A stretch of 33,128 bases of DNA, from contig JBNJGD010000018.1 of the NCBI GenBank assembly GCA_051747425.1, forward strand, positions 1 through 33,128, in the 5' to 3' direction. Under the pieces are notes generated by a model. It did no database searches. It was not told the origin of the DNA and saw nothing but the letters and a program-made list of their open reading frames with translations. How positions within the stretch are numbered: position 1 is the first letter of the stretch; each line of letters begins with the position of its first letter. Positions 22,736-31,079 of the stretch are shown piece after piece. The stretch comes from HTCC5015 sp051747425 (GTDB lineage: Bacteria; Pseudomonadota; Gammaproteobacteria; HTCC5015). A program made the position numbers and the translations under genes.

Positions 22736-22763
22736 TTGTGAGGCGGCGACGGGAGTGCATAAT
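22736..22763 (+). promoter_or_regulatory. Candidate sigma-70 promoter of the AraC-family gene
   Basis: TTGTGA (22736-22741) and CATAAT (22758-22763) are separated by 16 bases. The predicted start is about 14 bases before the ATG at 22784, where GGGGGGATAA supplies the ribosome binding site. The two GGCGCC half-sites at 22711-22727 just upstream could be an operator. Confidence 0.5.
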
Positions 22764-22783
22764 AGGCACAGGGGGGATAAGCG

Positions 22784-23791
22784 ATGGCGAGTGTCTGCAC
22801 ACACTATATTGATAATCTGATCGACACGACGCTGGATGACGGTATTGCCACAGCGGGCCTGCTGGCAACGGCGGGCTTGCCAGCCACGGCTCTGGATAAC
22901 CGAAATGGACGGATTGACTACGACGACTACATGGCCCTGTGGCGCGCGGCCATGGAGTTGAGCGGGAAGCCCCTCCTCGGACTCGAGGTGGGCCGACAGT
23001 TTCATCCGGGCTATATGGGGGATCTCGCCAGCGTTTTGGCCACAGCGCCGACGCTGCAGTCGGCGATTGAACAACTCGTGCGCCATGAAAGGTTGTTACA
23101 GGATGGTATTGAAACCCGTTTCGTGGAAATTGATGGAATGGCCTGTATTGAATTTCACTGCGACTGGGCAGACCCCGAGGTGATTCGACCGGTGGTGGAA
23201 AAGGATGTGGCTGAGTCGCTGGCACTGGCGGAGTTTATTCTGCGCGAGGCGCGTCGCGACGAGAGCATCAAAGCGAGTCGTATCGAGTTTCGTCATGCAC
23301 CCGCTGGCCCGGAGGTCGAATACAGCCGCTGGCTCAGAGCGCCGGTACGATTTAACGCGCCGACCAACCGTCTCTATTTTGATCGGGCTTACCTGACCTT
23401 TCCCACGCACTCCGGAAACTCGATTTTGTTTGACAGTGTGGTGGCGCAACTGGAGCAACAGGCCGACGACAGTTTTGCCGGCCGCTTGCGCCAGTATCTG
23501 GCCGGGGCACTGGCCGAAGGCGTGCCCGAGATTCACCGCGCCGCCGAACAGTTTCATGTCAGTGAACGGACTTTGCAGAGGCGCCTTTCCGGCGAGAACA
23601 CGAACTACAGCGAACAGGTGCGCATAGTGCGGGAACAACTGGCGTGCCAGCTTCTTCGCCACAGTGACTGCAGTGTCAGTGAAGTGGCCCATCGGCTGGG
23701 TTTTACCGAACCCAGTGCGTTCAATCAGGCATTTCGGCGCTGGCTGGGGATGTCCCCCAGCGCCTATCGACAGTCGCCCGGAGAGGACTGA
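22784..23791 (+). CDS. AraC-family transcriptional regulator with Arabinose_bd-type sensor domain
   Basis: This is a 335-residue regulator. Residues about 20-210 form the ligand-sensing domain of the OruR/QuiP-like group, with GKPLLGLEVGRQFHPGYMG and RAPVRFNAPTNRLYFDRAYL, the latter typical of the end of that domain. Residues about 230-330 hold the two helix-turn-helix units: RAAEQFHVSERTLQRRLSGE and SVSEVAHRLGFTEPSAFNQA, ending FRRWLGMSPSAYR. The ligand is unknown; members of this group sense fatty acids, amino acids or quorum molecules. It is transcribed divergently from the PI-PLC/lectin gene, so it is a candidate regulator of that enzyme, and it is followed 34 bases later by a truncated hemoglobin gene that may be cotranscribed. 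Confidence 0.9.
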   Translation: MASVCTHYIDNLIDTTLDDGIATAGLLATAGLPATALDNRNGRIDYDDYMALWRAAMELSGKPLLGLEVGRQFHPGYMGDLASVLATAPTLQSAIEQLVRHERLLQDGIETRFVEIDGMACIEFHCDWADPEVIRPVVEKDVAESLALAEFILREARRDESIKASRIEFRHAPAGPEVEYSRWLRAPVRFNAPTNRLYFDRAYLTFPTHSGNSILFDSVVAQLEQQADDSFAGRLRQYLAGALAEGVPEIHRAAEQFHVSERTLQRRLSGENTNYSEQVRIVREQLACQLLRHSDCSVSEVAHRLGFTEPSAFNQAFRRWLGMSPSAYRQSPGED

Positions 23792-23825
23792 TAGAATACC
23801 CGCTCCGCGGCAGGACGAGAGCAAC

Positions 23826-24230
23826 ATGCTGAAAATTCGCGAAGACCACCGAAGCTTCTATGAGCGCATGGGCGGCGAGGCGCCGATTCGTGAACTGGTC
23901 GAACGCTTTTACGACATCATGGACAGCGATGATAGCGCCCGCCGTGTGCGCGCGATGCACCCCTCGGAGTTGACCGGTTCACGGATGAAACTCTACGAAT
24001 TCCTGGTGGGGTGGATGGGCGGGCCACCACTCTATATGAACAAATACGGCCACCCCCGTCTGCGCATGCGCCACTTGCCCTTTGCCATCGACAGCGACGC
24101 CAGAGACCAGTGGATGCACTGCATGGGTCTGGCGATGAAACAACAGGGCCTGGATCCCGCGTTGCGGAAAGACCTGGAGAGTGCGCTGTTTCAGGTGGCC
24201 GATTTTATGCGCAACCGCGAGGACGCCTAG
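23826..24230 (+). CDS. Group II truncated hemoglobin
   Basis: This 134-residue heme protein has the two-over-two globin fold. Visible elements are the CD-region MGGEAPIRELVERFYDIM, the F-helix area around GPPLYMNKYGHPRLRMRH, with the proximal His in the HPRLRMRH stretch, and a terminal helix ending VADFMRNRED. Group II globins bind O2 and NO and act in NO detoxification or redox sensing; the role here is not shown. ATG at 23826 follows a purine-rich GGACGAGAG. It lies 34 bases after the AraC gene, and its 3' end overlaps the convergent pdxB by four bases. Confidence 0.9.
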   Translation: MLKIREDHRSFYERMGGEAPIRELVERFYDIMDSDDSARRVRAMHPSELTGSRMKLYEFLVGWMGGPPLYMNKYGHPRLRMRHLPFAIDSDARDQWMHCMGLAMKQQGLDPALRKDLESALFQVADFMRNREDA

Positions 24231-25351
24231 CGGCAGTGAAACCCGAGGCGTTCGAGCACGGCCCGTGCCTCCGGTGAACCGCCCTGGCAATGATAGGCGG
24301 CAAACTCCCGGCGCACCGGATAGTGTTTGCGCAGGCGGTCAAAGAAAGCCCCCTGCTCCGCTTTGGGCTGTACCAGAAGTTCTCTGAGCGCCTCATCGTC
24401 GGCGACGATATCGTAGGACTGTCGACAGGCGAGAAGCACTGCTTCGACAATGCTGGCGCCCTCGGGAATGTGGATGACCTCGGGTTCTTCCAGGTCGATG
24501 GCCGGTGCCGGCGCGTCAATATTGAGCGCCCGACAGAAAGCCCCGTAAACCATTTCGGTGCCGCGCAGTTTGCCGTCGAGGCTGTAACCGGCGATATGCG
24601 GCGTGGCGATCTGCACCATCGATAGCAGGCGCTCATCAACCCGGGGCTCGTTGGGCCAGACATCGATCACGGCCCGGCGCCCGCGGTGGCCGATGTCTTC
24701 AATCAGGGCCTCGCTGTCGATAATATCTCCCCGGGCGCAGTTGATCAGAATCCCGCGCTCGTGCATCCGCTCCAGCAGGTCGCGGTTGATCATTCGCCAG
24801 GTGGGGTGGCGGCCGTTGCGGGTCAGGGGCACATGAAAGCTGAGTACATCGGCCTCACTGGCCACTTGCTCGCAGCTCGCCAGACCCTCCTTGCCCCGCT
24901 CGGCCAGGGGCGGATCACAGGCCAGGGTTTTGCAGCCCAGTGCTTCGGCCAGCTGCACGACCCGCGAGCCGACATTGCCGAAGCCGATCACGCCAAGGGT
25001 TAACTGAGACCAGTCCAGGGCAAAGCGTTCGCTCAGGGTCAGCAGGGCACAGAGAGTGTACTGGGCGGCGGAATCGGCGTTGGAGCCGGGGGCACTGGCA
25101 AAGAGAATGCCGCGTTCGTCGAGGTAATCGGTGTCTATGTGGTCGATGCCGATGGTGCAGCTGCCGACAAAGCGGACGGGCGACTCGGCCAGCAGGTCTC
25201 GATTGACACGGGTGACCGAGCGCACGATCAGGGCGTCGGCATCGGCGACATCACTGCGCGTCAGATGCCGGCCGTTAAGCGCCACCACCTCGCCCACCTG
25301 GCCGAAGCATTCGTGCAAAAAGGGAATGTTTTCGTCAGCGACTATTTTCAT
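24227..25351 (-). CDS. pdxB: 4-phosphoerythronate dehydrogenase
   Basis: PdxB oxidises 4-phospho-D-erythronate in the pyridoxal 5'-phosphate pathway of gammaproteobacteria. The 374-residue protein belongs to the D-2-hydroxyacid dehydrogenase family: VIGFGNVGSRVVQLAEALG is the NAD-binding fold, NCARGDIIDSEAL holds the catalytic Arg and ATPHIAGYSLDGK the catalytic His. The C-terminal PdxB-specific dimerisation domain is present (FDRLRKHYPVRREFAAYH). It starts at ATG 25349-25351 (MKIVADENIPFL). It follows speA on the same strand 57 bases downstream and may be cotranscribed. Confidence 0.96.
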   Translation of the reverse strand: MKIVADENIPFLHECFGQVGEVVALNGRHLTRSDVADADALIVRSVTRVNRDLLAESPVRFVGSCTIGIDHIDTDYLDERGILFASAPGSNADSAAQYTLCALLTLSERFALDWSQLTLGVIGFGNVGSRVVQLAEALGCKTLACDPPLAERGKEGLASCEQVASEADVLSFHVPLTRNGRHPTWRMINRDLLERMHERGILINCARGDIIDSEALIEDIGHRGRRAVIDVWPNEPRVDERLLSMVQIATPHIAGYSLDGKLRGTEMVYGAFCRALNIDAPAPAIDLEEPEVIHIPEGASIVEAVLLACRQSYDIVADDEALRELLVQPKAEQGAFFDRLRKHYPVRREFAAYHCQGGSPEARAVLERLGFHCR

Positions 25352-25408
25352 GGGTCAATCATGCCACAGGCTTGCCCGATGGGCAGCAAAAGTGGCTGGA
25401 AACGGGCC

Positions 25409-27274
25409 TCATCGCTTGGTGAGATAAGTGTAACTGGCCAAATTGCGCAGAAGGCAGTCGAGGTGTTGGCTGGCCCCCGTGACGCCATCGAGTTTCTCCC
25501 GGTAGCGGGCTTTCATCCAGTCGATGTCGTAGTGGACATAATCGAGCAGCTGTTCGGCGCGGTCGCCCTCCTCCAAATGAGTAAACTGCCATTGGCCGTT
25601 CCGACACTCCACATGGACGGCGTGGGTGTCACCGAACAGGTTGTGCATGTCGCCGAGGATTTCCTGATAGGCACCGACCAGAAAGACACCCAGGAGATAG
25701 CGTTCGCCCTCGGCGGGCCGGTGTACCGGCAGGGTATGGGCAAACTCACTGTCACAGGCGTAGTCCCGGATCTGGCCGTCTGAATCACAGGTCAGATCGT
25801 GAATCACGGCGTATTGATCGGGCTTTTCGTCGAGGCGAGTCAGGGGAACGATGGGAAACACCTGCTCGATGCCCCAGATATCGGGCAGGGACTGGAAGAT
25901 CGACAAATTGCAGAAGTACTTGGCCGCCAGTTTGCGGTGCAATACCTGCTTTACCTCTGTGGACAGGCTGTCGCTGTTGCGATCCAGCCGTTGGCACAGA
26001 CGGTAGTAGTCCTGCTCGGCGGCGATGCGCGCGGTCAGGCTCAACTGTCCCTGACTGTAGTCGACAAACAGGGTGCGCATGGCCTCGTCGGCGGCGTGGA
26101 ACAGGGCGTCGTCGCAGCGCCCGCTGGAGGCCTCTTCCAGATGCCGATTAATTTGCTCGAGTGGCGGGTGGGTGCGCTCGCTTTCGTCCACACTGACGCG
26201 GGCCTCGGTGTCCAGGGGCGACTCGATGTCGCTGACTTCTATCAGCAGCGCGGCGTGGTGGGCCGTCAGCGCGCGACCCGACTCGCTCAGCAGTCGAGGC
26301 ATGGGCAGGCCGCGCTCGCTCAGTGTGCCGTGGACGGTGTCGACCACAGCCTCGGCGTAGTCGGCGAGCTGGTAGGCGATGGAGTACTCGCTGCTGTTGC
26401 GGGCGCCCTCGTAATCGACGCCCAGCCCGCCGCCGATATCGAGGTGGCTCAGGGGTGCCCCCAAGTCACAGAGGTCGATATAGAACTGCACCGCCTCGCG
26501 GACGCCCTGTCGGATCGACGGCAGTTCGGCGATTTGCGAGCCCATGTGGATGTGTAGAAGGCGAAGCCAGTGGCTGTGGCCACCGTCTTTGAGACGCTGG
26601 ATCAGGACGAGGGCCTCGGCCGCCGTGAGGCCGAACTTGCCGCGCTCGCCGCCGCTGTTCTGCCAGCGGCCGGTGCCCAGGGTCGACAGTCGCAGGCGCA
26701 CGCCGAGCTGCGGTTCGATCTCCAGCTGCTGGCTGATGCTTTCAATCAGCGGCAGTTCGCTGGCCTGTTCGATCACGATAAAGATATCGTGACCCATGGC
26801 CCGGGCGATCAGCGCCATGCGCAAGTACTCGCGATCCTTGTAACCATTGCAGACGATGGTGGCACCGGGCGGGGCGACGGCGATCACTGCCGAGAGCTCC
26901 GCCTTGCTGCCCGCTTCGAGGCCCAGTGGGGTATCGGCTTCGATCAGGGTTTGCACCACGCTGGCCTGCTGGTTGACCTTGATCGGATAGACGGCGAGGT
27001 AGCCGCTGTCGAGTTTGCGGTTTTCCAGTGCCGAGACGAAGGCGCCGTTGAGCCTGGCCAGGCGATCGCGAAGAATGTCGTTGAAGCGCACGAGCACCGG
27101 CAGTTCGAGTCCGCGCTCCTCAAGGTGTTTCGCAACTTCGGCGAGTGGACGACCGCTGGCGGCGTGCGTCAGGGAACCGTTCTCATTAATGGAGAAGTAG
27201 CCCTCCGACCACTGGTCGATTCGGTAGATTTTGCGGTTCTCGCGGTGCGCGCTCATGGGCGGATTATGATCCAT
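25409..27274 (-). CDS. speA: Biosynthetic arginine decarboxylase
   Basis: SpeA converts arginine to agmatine, the first step of putrescine synthesis by the agmatine route, using pyridoxal phosphate. The 621-residue protein (E. coli about 658) has the PLP-lysine stretch VYPIKVNQQ, VCNGYKDREYLRMAL, LLHIHMGSQIAELPSIR, DIGGGLGVDYEGARNS and, near the C terminus, FLVGAYQEILGDMHNLFGDTH. ATG at 27274 and an in-frame ATG at 27256 are both possible starts; neither has a strong ribosome binding site. It is divergent from speE across an 80-base gap, so polyamine genes share a control region. No speB (agmatinase) lies in the window. Confidence 0.95.
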   Translation of the reverse strand: MDHNPPMSAHRENRKIYRIDQWSEGYFSINENGSLTHAASGRPLAEVAKHLEERGLELPVLVRFNDILRDRLARLNGAFVSALENRKLDSGYLAVYPIKVNQQASVVQTLIEADTPLGLEAGSKAELSAVIAVAPPGATIVCNGYKDREYLRMALIARAMGHDIFIVIEQASELPLIESISQQLEIEPQLGVRLRLSTLGTGRWQNSGGERGKFGLTAAEALVLIQRLKDGGHSHWLRLLHIHMGSQIAELPSIRQGVREAVQFYIDLCDLGAPLSHLDIGGGLGVDYEGARNSSEYSIAYQLADYAEAVVDTVHGTLSERGLPMPRLLSESGRALTAHHAALLIEVSDIESPLDTEARVSVDESERTHPPLEQINRHLEEASSGRCDDALFHAADEAMRTLFVDYSQGQLSLTARIAAEQDYYRLCQRLDRNSDSLSTEVKQVLHRKLAAKYFCNLSIFQSLPDIWGIEQVFPIVPLTRLDEKPDQYAVIHDLTCDSDGQIRDYACDSEFAHTLPVHRPAEGERYLLGVFLVGAYQEILGDMHNLFGDTHAVHVECRNGQWQFTHLEEGDRAEQLLDYVHYDIDWMKARYREKLDGVTGASQHLDCLLRNLASYTYLTKR

Positions 27275-27354
27275 GGCCGGGGCCGATAAAACCGTTTTTT
27301 TGCCGCACGCGCCGTAATAGAATGCCCCTTTGTCCGGTACTGGAAGAAGCGACC

Positions 27355-28218
27355 ATGAGTGAACAGAATCCCCGTGAAATGAGCGGCTGGTACACCGAGG
27401 AAGTCAGCGAGGACGGCAGTGCCCTGTCGCTGCACATTCGCGAAAAACTCCACGAGGAGCGCAGCGAATTCCAGACCATCGCCATCTACGACACCGTTCA
27501 CTACGGCAAGCTGATGACCATCGACGGCTTTGTCATGCTCACCAGCCGGGACAACTTTATCTACCACGAAATGATGAGCCACCCGGTGCTGTTCAATCAC
27601 CCGGCGCCGCGCTCGGTACTGGTGGTGGGCGGCGGCGATTGCGGCACCCTGCAGCAGGTGCTCAGGCACCGCGAAGTGGAGCGCGCCGTACAGGTGGACA
27701 TCGACGAGCGGGTCACCCGGCTTTCCGAGCAGTACTTCCCCGAGTTGTGCAGTGACAACGGCGACCCGCGCGCGGAGCTGCAGTTCGACGACGCCATCCG
27801 CTGGGTGGCGGAGGCGCCGCCGGAGTCACTCGATGTGATCATCGTCGACAGCACCGATCCCGTCGGTCCCGCTGAGGGCTTGTTTGGCCCCGCCTTCTAC
27901 CGCAGTTGCCTGCGCGCCCTGCGCCCCGGGGGCTTCGTCTGCCAGCAGAGCGAATCGCCGCTCTATCACCTCGACAGCATTATCAAGCCGATGCACCGGG
28001 CCATGAGGGACAGTGGTTTTGCCGATACGCGCAGTCTGCACTTCTCCCAGCCGACCTATCCCTCGGGCTGGTGGACGGCCACCCTGGCGCGCAAGGGCGA
28101 GCGAATCCAAATGCCGTCGGTGGCCTCGGTCGAGGCGCGCAAGGATTTTGCCACTCGTTACTACAACCCCAAGGGCCACAGTGGCTACTTTGCCTTGCCC
28201 CCGATGATGGGGCTCTAG
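27355..28218 (+). CDS. speE: Spermidine synthase
   Basis: SpeE transfers the aminopropyl group of decarboxylated S-adenosylmethionine to putrescine. The 287-residue protein starts at ATG 27355 behind GGAAGAAG; an ATG-free in-frame extension upstream is not conserved. Visible motifs are GWYTEEVSEDGSALSLHIRE, VVGGGDCGTLQQVLRHREVE (the usual GGGDGG reads GGGDCG), VDIDERVTRLSEQYFPELC, DVIIVDSTDPVGPAEGLFGP (catalytic Asp region) and QPTYPSGWWTATLA. It is divergent from speA, which makes the precursor branch. SpeD, which supplies the aminopropyl donor, is not in the window. Confidence 0.95.
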   Translation: MSEQNPREMSGWYTEEVSEDGSALSLHIREKLHEERSEFQTIAIYDTVHYGKLMTIDGFVMLTSRDNFIYHEMMSHPVLFNHPAPRSVLVVGGGDCGTLQQVLRHREVERAVQVDIDERVTRLSEQYFPELCSDNGDPRAELQFDDAIRWVAEAPPESLDVIIVDSTDPVGPAEGLFGPAFYRSCLRALRPGGFVCQQSESPLYHLDSIIKPMHRAMRDSGFADTRSLHFSQPTYPSGWWTATLARKGERIQMPSVASVEARKDFATRYYNPKGHSGYFALPPMMGL

Positions 28219-28234
28219 GGTGTGTTAACAGGCC

Positions 28235-28990
28235 CTAAAGCAGGCCGCGGGCGATCAGCGACAGCCCCACGGCAATGGTCACCACCTCAAAGCAGCGCTT
28301 GATCAACGGGTTTCCCTTGACGATCGACCAGTGGGCTCCGGCGTAGCCGCCCAGCAGTGAACCGGCAATGAGTGCCGGCAGCCAGTCCCAGCGAATGTCC
28401 CCCAGCAGTCCCAGGGCGACGGCACCGGTGCCGTTCCACACCAGCCCCACCAGAACCAGGGTGTAGGCCACCGCCCGGCGGTAGTCGAAGCCGAACCAGA
28501 GAATCAGCCAGAGCGTGAGAAACAGTCCGGTGCCGGAGGTCAGCGAGCCGTTGAGAATGCCGATGGCAAAGATACCCGTGCCGCCGATTGTGTAACCGCG
28601 CGGGTTACGGTGCTTTGGTTCGTGGTGTTGGCCCAGCTGGGGTTGGCGGTTGGAGTAGAGCCCCAGCGCCACGGTAAGCAGTCCCAGCGCCAATTCGGCC
28701 CAGCGCTCGGGAACATCGAGGATGATATTGGCTCCAAGAAGTACGCCCGGTACCCCGCAGGCGAGGATAAAGAGGCTGAACCCCGGAGCAAAGCTGCTCT
28801 GTCGCCAGTGCCGCGCGGTGGCGCCAACGCCCAGGGCGACGCTGGCCACCTTGTGGGTGGCCAGGGCCGTGCCAAAGGGCAGGCCGAGGAAAATCAGCAC
28901 GGGAAATTGCAGCAGGCCGGCGCCACCACCGGCCAGGGCCGAGAAAAAGTTGGCCAGGGTGGCGACGATAAAAAGCAGCAGGTGTTCCAA
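28235..28990 (-). CDS. TSUP-family (TauE/SafE) membrane transporter
   Basis: This is a 251-residue inner-membrane protein with about eight hydrophobic segments in two repeats. The paired motifs are FFSALAGGGAGLLQFP in the first half and ILNGSLTSGTGLFLTLWLI in the second, typical of the sulfite exporter TauE/SafE family. Substrates are usually sulfur-containing or small organic anions and are not shown here. I favour the TTG start at 28988-28990 because AGGAG lies five bases before it, and MEHLLLFIVATLANFF then begins at the first membrane helix. A GTG at 29014 would add eight hydrophilic residues without a clear ribosome binding site. It is divergent from the DUF4124 gene. Confidence 0.85.
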   Translation of the reverse strand: MEHLLLFIVATLANFFSALAGGGAGLLQFPVLIFLGLPFGTALATHKVASVALGVGATARHWRQSSFAPGFSLFILACGVPGVLLGANIILDVPERWAELALGLLTVALGLYSNRQPQLGQHHEPKHRNPRGYTIGGTGIFAIGILNGSLTSGTGLFLTLWLILWFGFDYRRAVAYTLVLVGLVWNGTGAVALGLLGDIRWDWLPALIAGSLLGGYAGAHWSIVKGNPLIKRCFEVVTIAVGLSLIARGLL

Positions 28991-29077
28991 GCGCGCTCCT
29001 GGCGTTTGCGGCACGGGGTGAATGGTTTAGTATAAAGCCTCATTGCAGTATAAATAATACAGAGATTGGGTAGGCTT

Positions 29078-29812
29078 ATGATGAAGAAAATCGCATTGTT
29101 ATTGTTCACGGCACTACTGGCTCAGCCCGCGCTGGCGCTTTACAAGTGGGTGGATGAAGACGGCAATGTGCACTACAGCGATCGAATGCCGCCCGACCAG
29201 GTCACTGATCAGCACTCGGAGATCGACGAGAGCGGCGCCGAGTTGCGGCGGGTGGACCGCGCCAGGACGCAGGAGGAAATCGAGGCCGAGCGCAGCGCTG
29301 CCGAGGCAGAAGCCGAGCGCAAGGCCGAGGAAAAGGCCCGGGCCGAGGCTCAGGCGCGCAAGGATCGGATTCTTCTGGATACTTTCACCACATTGCGCGA
29401 TATCGAGCTGTTGCGCGAGGATCGTTTGAGCGCCATCGAATCCAATATCAAGCTGACCCAGACCTACAACGAACAGATTGCCGATAAAATGGCGCGCACC
29501 GAGCAGAAGATAGAGCGCATTGAAAAGGCCGGCAATCCCGTGCCCGATAATCTGCGCAAGCAACTCGAGCGCTCTCAGCGGCAACTGCGCGAAAATGAGG
29601 CCTACATTGCTCGCCAGATCAAGGACCGAAAGGCGCTCAACGAACAGTTTGACCGGGATGTGGCCCGCTTCCGTGAGCTCAAGGACCTGCCACCGGAGGC
29701 CGCCGAGGAAGCGGCCGAGGAGGCAAAGGAGGAGATTGAAGAGCAGATGGAATCCGGTGAGGAGTTGGTGCCTGCACCCGCCGATGGGCAGCCGGTCCCG
29801 GCCGGAGAGTAA
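29078..29812 (+). CDS. DUF4124-domain exported coiled-coil protein
   Basis: This 244-residue protein has a signal peptide (MMKKIALLLFTALLAQPALA) followed by the DUF4124 motif LYKWVDEDGNVHYSDRMPPD at residues about 21-40. A long charged helical region then runs from about 60 to 220 (many E, R, K, A heptads, for example EAEAERKAEEKARAEAQARK), expected to form a coiled coil. The C terminus is acidic and proline-rich. The role is unknown. DUF4124 proteins are common envelope proteins in gammaproteobacteria. Two adjacent ATG codons at 29078 and 29081 are possible starts; the first is used. A strong terminator follows. Confidence 0.85.
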   Translation: MMKKIALLLFTALLAQPALALYKWVDEDGNVHYSDRMPPDQVTDQHSEIDESGAELRRVDRARTQEEIEAERSAAEAEAERKAEEKARAEAQARKDRILLDTFTTLRDIELLREDRLSAIESNIKLTQTYNEQIADKMARTEQKIERIEKAGNPVPDNLRKQLERSQRQLRENEAYIARQIKDRKALNEQFDRDVARFRELKDLPPEAAEEAAEEAKEEIEEQMESGEELVPAPADGQPVPAGE

Positions 29813-29845
29813 ACCGGACTTGAGCTGCTGTAGCCGCCTTTAAAA

Positions 29846-29870
29846 AAAAGCCCGCATCTGCGGGCTTTTT
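29846..29870. terminator. Bidirectional terminator between DUF4124 gene and ubiK
   Basis: AAAAGCCCGCA and TGCGGGCTTTT pair around TC, with an A-run on the left and a T-run on the right. It can end both the plus-strand DUF4124 transcript and the minus-strand ubiK transcript. Confidence 0.92.
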
Positions 29871-29895
29871 TGTGTCTGCACTTTCGTTACGGCGC

Positions 29896-30138
29896 CTATT
29901 CGCCCGATTCGATTTCCGCCAGTTTCTTTTCCAGCTGATCCAGCTTGCTGCGGGTTTTTTCCAGCATCGCGGTTTGCAGCTCGAATTCTTCCCTGGTCAC
30001 CAGGTCGAGTCGGCTGAAGGCACTTTGAACGGCAATGCGCGCGCTCTTTTCCACATCGCTGCGCATTTGTTTGACATCGTCGGGGATCAATTGACTGATG
30101 TTGCGGCTGAGTTCGTCGAGAAATTTGGGGTCGAGCAT
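29896..30138 (-). CDS. ubiK: Ubiquinone biosynthesis accessory factor UbiK
   Basis: This 80-residue protein (YqiC/BMFP family) supports aerobic ubiquinone synthesis with UbiJ and forms a coiled-coil trimer. The sequence LDPKFLDELSRNISQLIPDD, followed by ARIAVQSAFSRLDLVTREEF and a Leu/Lys/Glu-rich helix (LEKTRSKLDQLEKKLAEIE), is characteristic. ATG 30136-30138 is preceded by AGGAGACGAAC, an excellent ribosome binding site, so the in-frame ATG seven codons earlier is not needed. It is short and easily missed. It is divergent from the torF-glnK-amtB operon, as in related genomes. Confidence 0.92.
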   Translation of the reverse strand: MLDPKFLDELSRNISQLIPDDVKQMRSDVEKSARIAVQSAFSRLDLVTREEFELQTAMLEKTRSKLDQLEKKLAEIESGE

Positions 30139-30197
30139 GTTCGTCTCCTGTTTCGTCAATTGTCACAGCGAGCCGGGCAAAGGGCAAACTGAAATGG

Positions 30198-30232
30198 CGC
30201 ACCGTTTTAGTGCGTTGCCGTAATGCGGTGCA
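30198..30232 (+). promoter_or_regulatory. Candidate NtrC sites upstream of torF-glnK-amtB
   Basis: CGCACCGTTTTAGTGCG (30198-30214) keeps most of the TGCACC-N5-GGTGCA pattern, and TGCCGTAATGCGGTGCA (30216-30232) has one perfect half-site. They lie roughly 77-111 bases before the sigma-54 element. They are weaker than the glnA and ntrB dyads. Confidence 0.55.
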
Positions 30233-30308
30233 AAGCCCTCGTATCAATTCGGGGCGGGGCCACACCGATAAAAATATAAGTCATTGTTTTTTAAGGGTTA
30301 ACAGAAAC

Positions 30309-30324
30309 TGGCACGCCTCTCGCT
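30309..30324 (+). promoter_or_regulatory. Sigma-54 promoter of torF-glnK-amtB
   Basis: TGGCACGCCTCTCGCT matches TGGCACRNNNNTTGCW except T13 to C, with GG and GC ten bases apart. The start near 30335 leaves a leader of about 40 bases before ATG 30375. Confidence 0.85.
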
Positions 30325-30374
30325 ACAAGTAGGGCGACCTTCAAACAACTGTAACTCTACAAAGGTGACTTAAG

Positions 30375-31022
30375 ATGAAAAAACTACTTCTCGCTTCAGC
30401 TCTGATCGCTGCCACCGCGCCTTCCATGGCCGAAGTGTCTCTCAGCGGCGGTTTTGTCTCTGACTACTACTTCCGTGGTGGCCAACTGGGTGATGCCGGT
30501 GGCTATGTCGGTTCCGAGTACAGCAAGAGCGGCTTTACCGCTGGCGTTTGGGCTATCCAGGATGGCGACACAAACGACGAGCCGACCATTGAATACGATG
30601 TCTACGGCAGCTATGGCTTTGATGTGAATGAGGATGTCTCATTGAGCATCGGCTACACCCAGTACAACTACAACTACACCAAGGCCTTCGAAAGCGAAGT
30701 CAACCTGGGTGCGGGTCTGGGTCCGGTTGCCATCGACCTGGCACTGGGTGAGGCCGACGACGGTGCGGACACTACAGTGGACTACACCTACGCCTCGGTT
30801 TCCGGTGATGCCGGTCCCATTGGCCTGCTGCTGGGCAGCTATGATCTGGACGCTCCCGGTGACACCGGCGACTACATGCACCTGGAAGCCAGTGCGGGCA
30901 AAGAGCTCGGCGACACCGGCGTTTCTCTGGGCGTAGTCCTCGGCTACAACTCGCCGAAGGACGACGCTGTAGATGCGACTGAGTACCTGTTCCTCGACCT
31001 GAGCACAGGCTTTGATCTGTAA
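30375..31022 (+). CDS. TorF-family putative outer-membrane porin
   Basis: This 215-residue exported protein has the signal peptide MKKLLLASALIAATAPSMA followed by EVSLSGGFVSDYYFRGGQLG, typical of TorF-family porins. The rest alternates short amphipathic strands (TIEYDVYGSYGFDVNEDVSL, SIGYTQYNYNYTKAFESEV, YLFLDLSTGFDL) with acidic, Gly/Asp-rich turns, consistent with a beta-barrel ending in a hydrophobic residue. It has the ribosome binding site AAAGGTGA. It sits first in the operon with glnK and amtB behind a sigma-54 promoter, so it is expected under nitrogen limitation and may ease entry of a nitrogen compound through the outer membrane. This function is inferred from context. Confidence 0.87.
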   Translation: MKKLLLASALIAATAPSMAEVSLSGGFVSDYYFRGGQLGDAGGYVGSEYSKSGFTAGVWAIQDGDTNDEPTIEYDVYGSYGFDVNEDVSLSIGYTQYNYNYTKAFESEVNLGAGLGPVAIDLALGEADDGADTTVDYTYASVSGDAGPIGLLLGSYDLDAPGDTGDYMHLEASAGKELGDTGVSLGVVLGYNSPKDDAVDATEYLFLDLSTGFDL

Positions 31023-31079
31023 ACAACGATGCACTGGTGCGCCCCGCAATCCGCGGGGTGCCCACAACGGGAGAACGCT

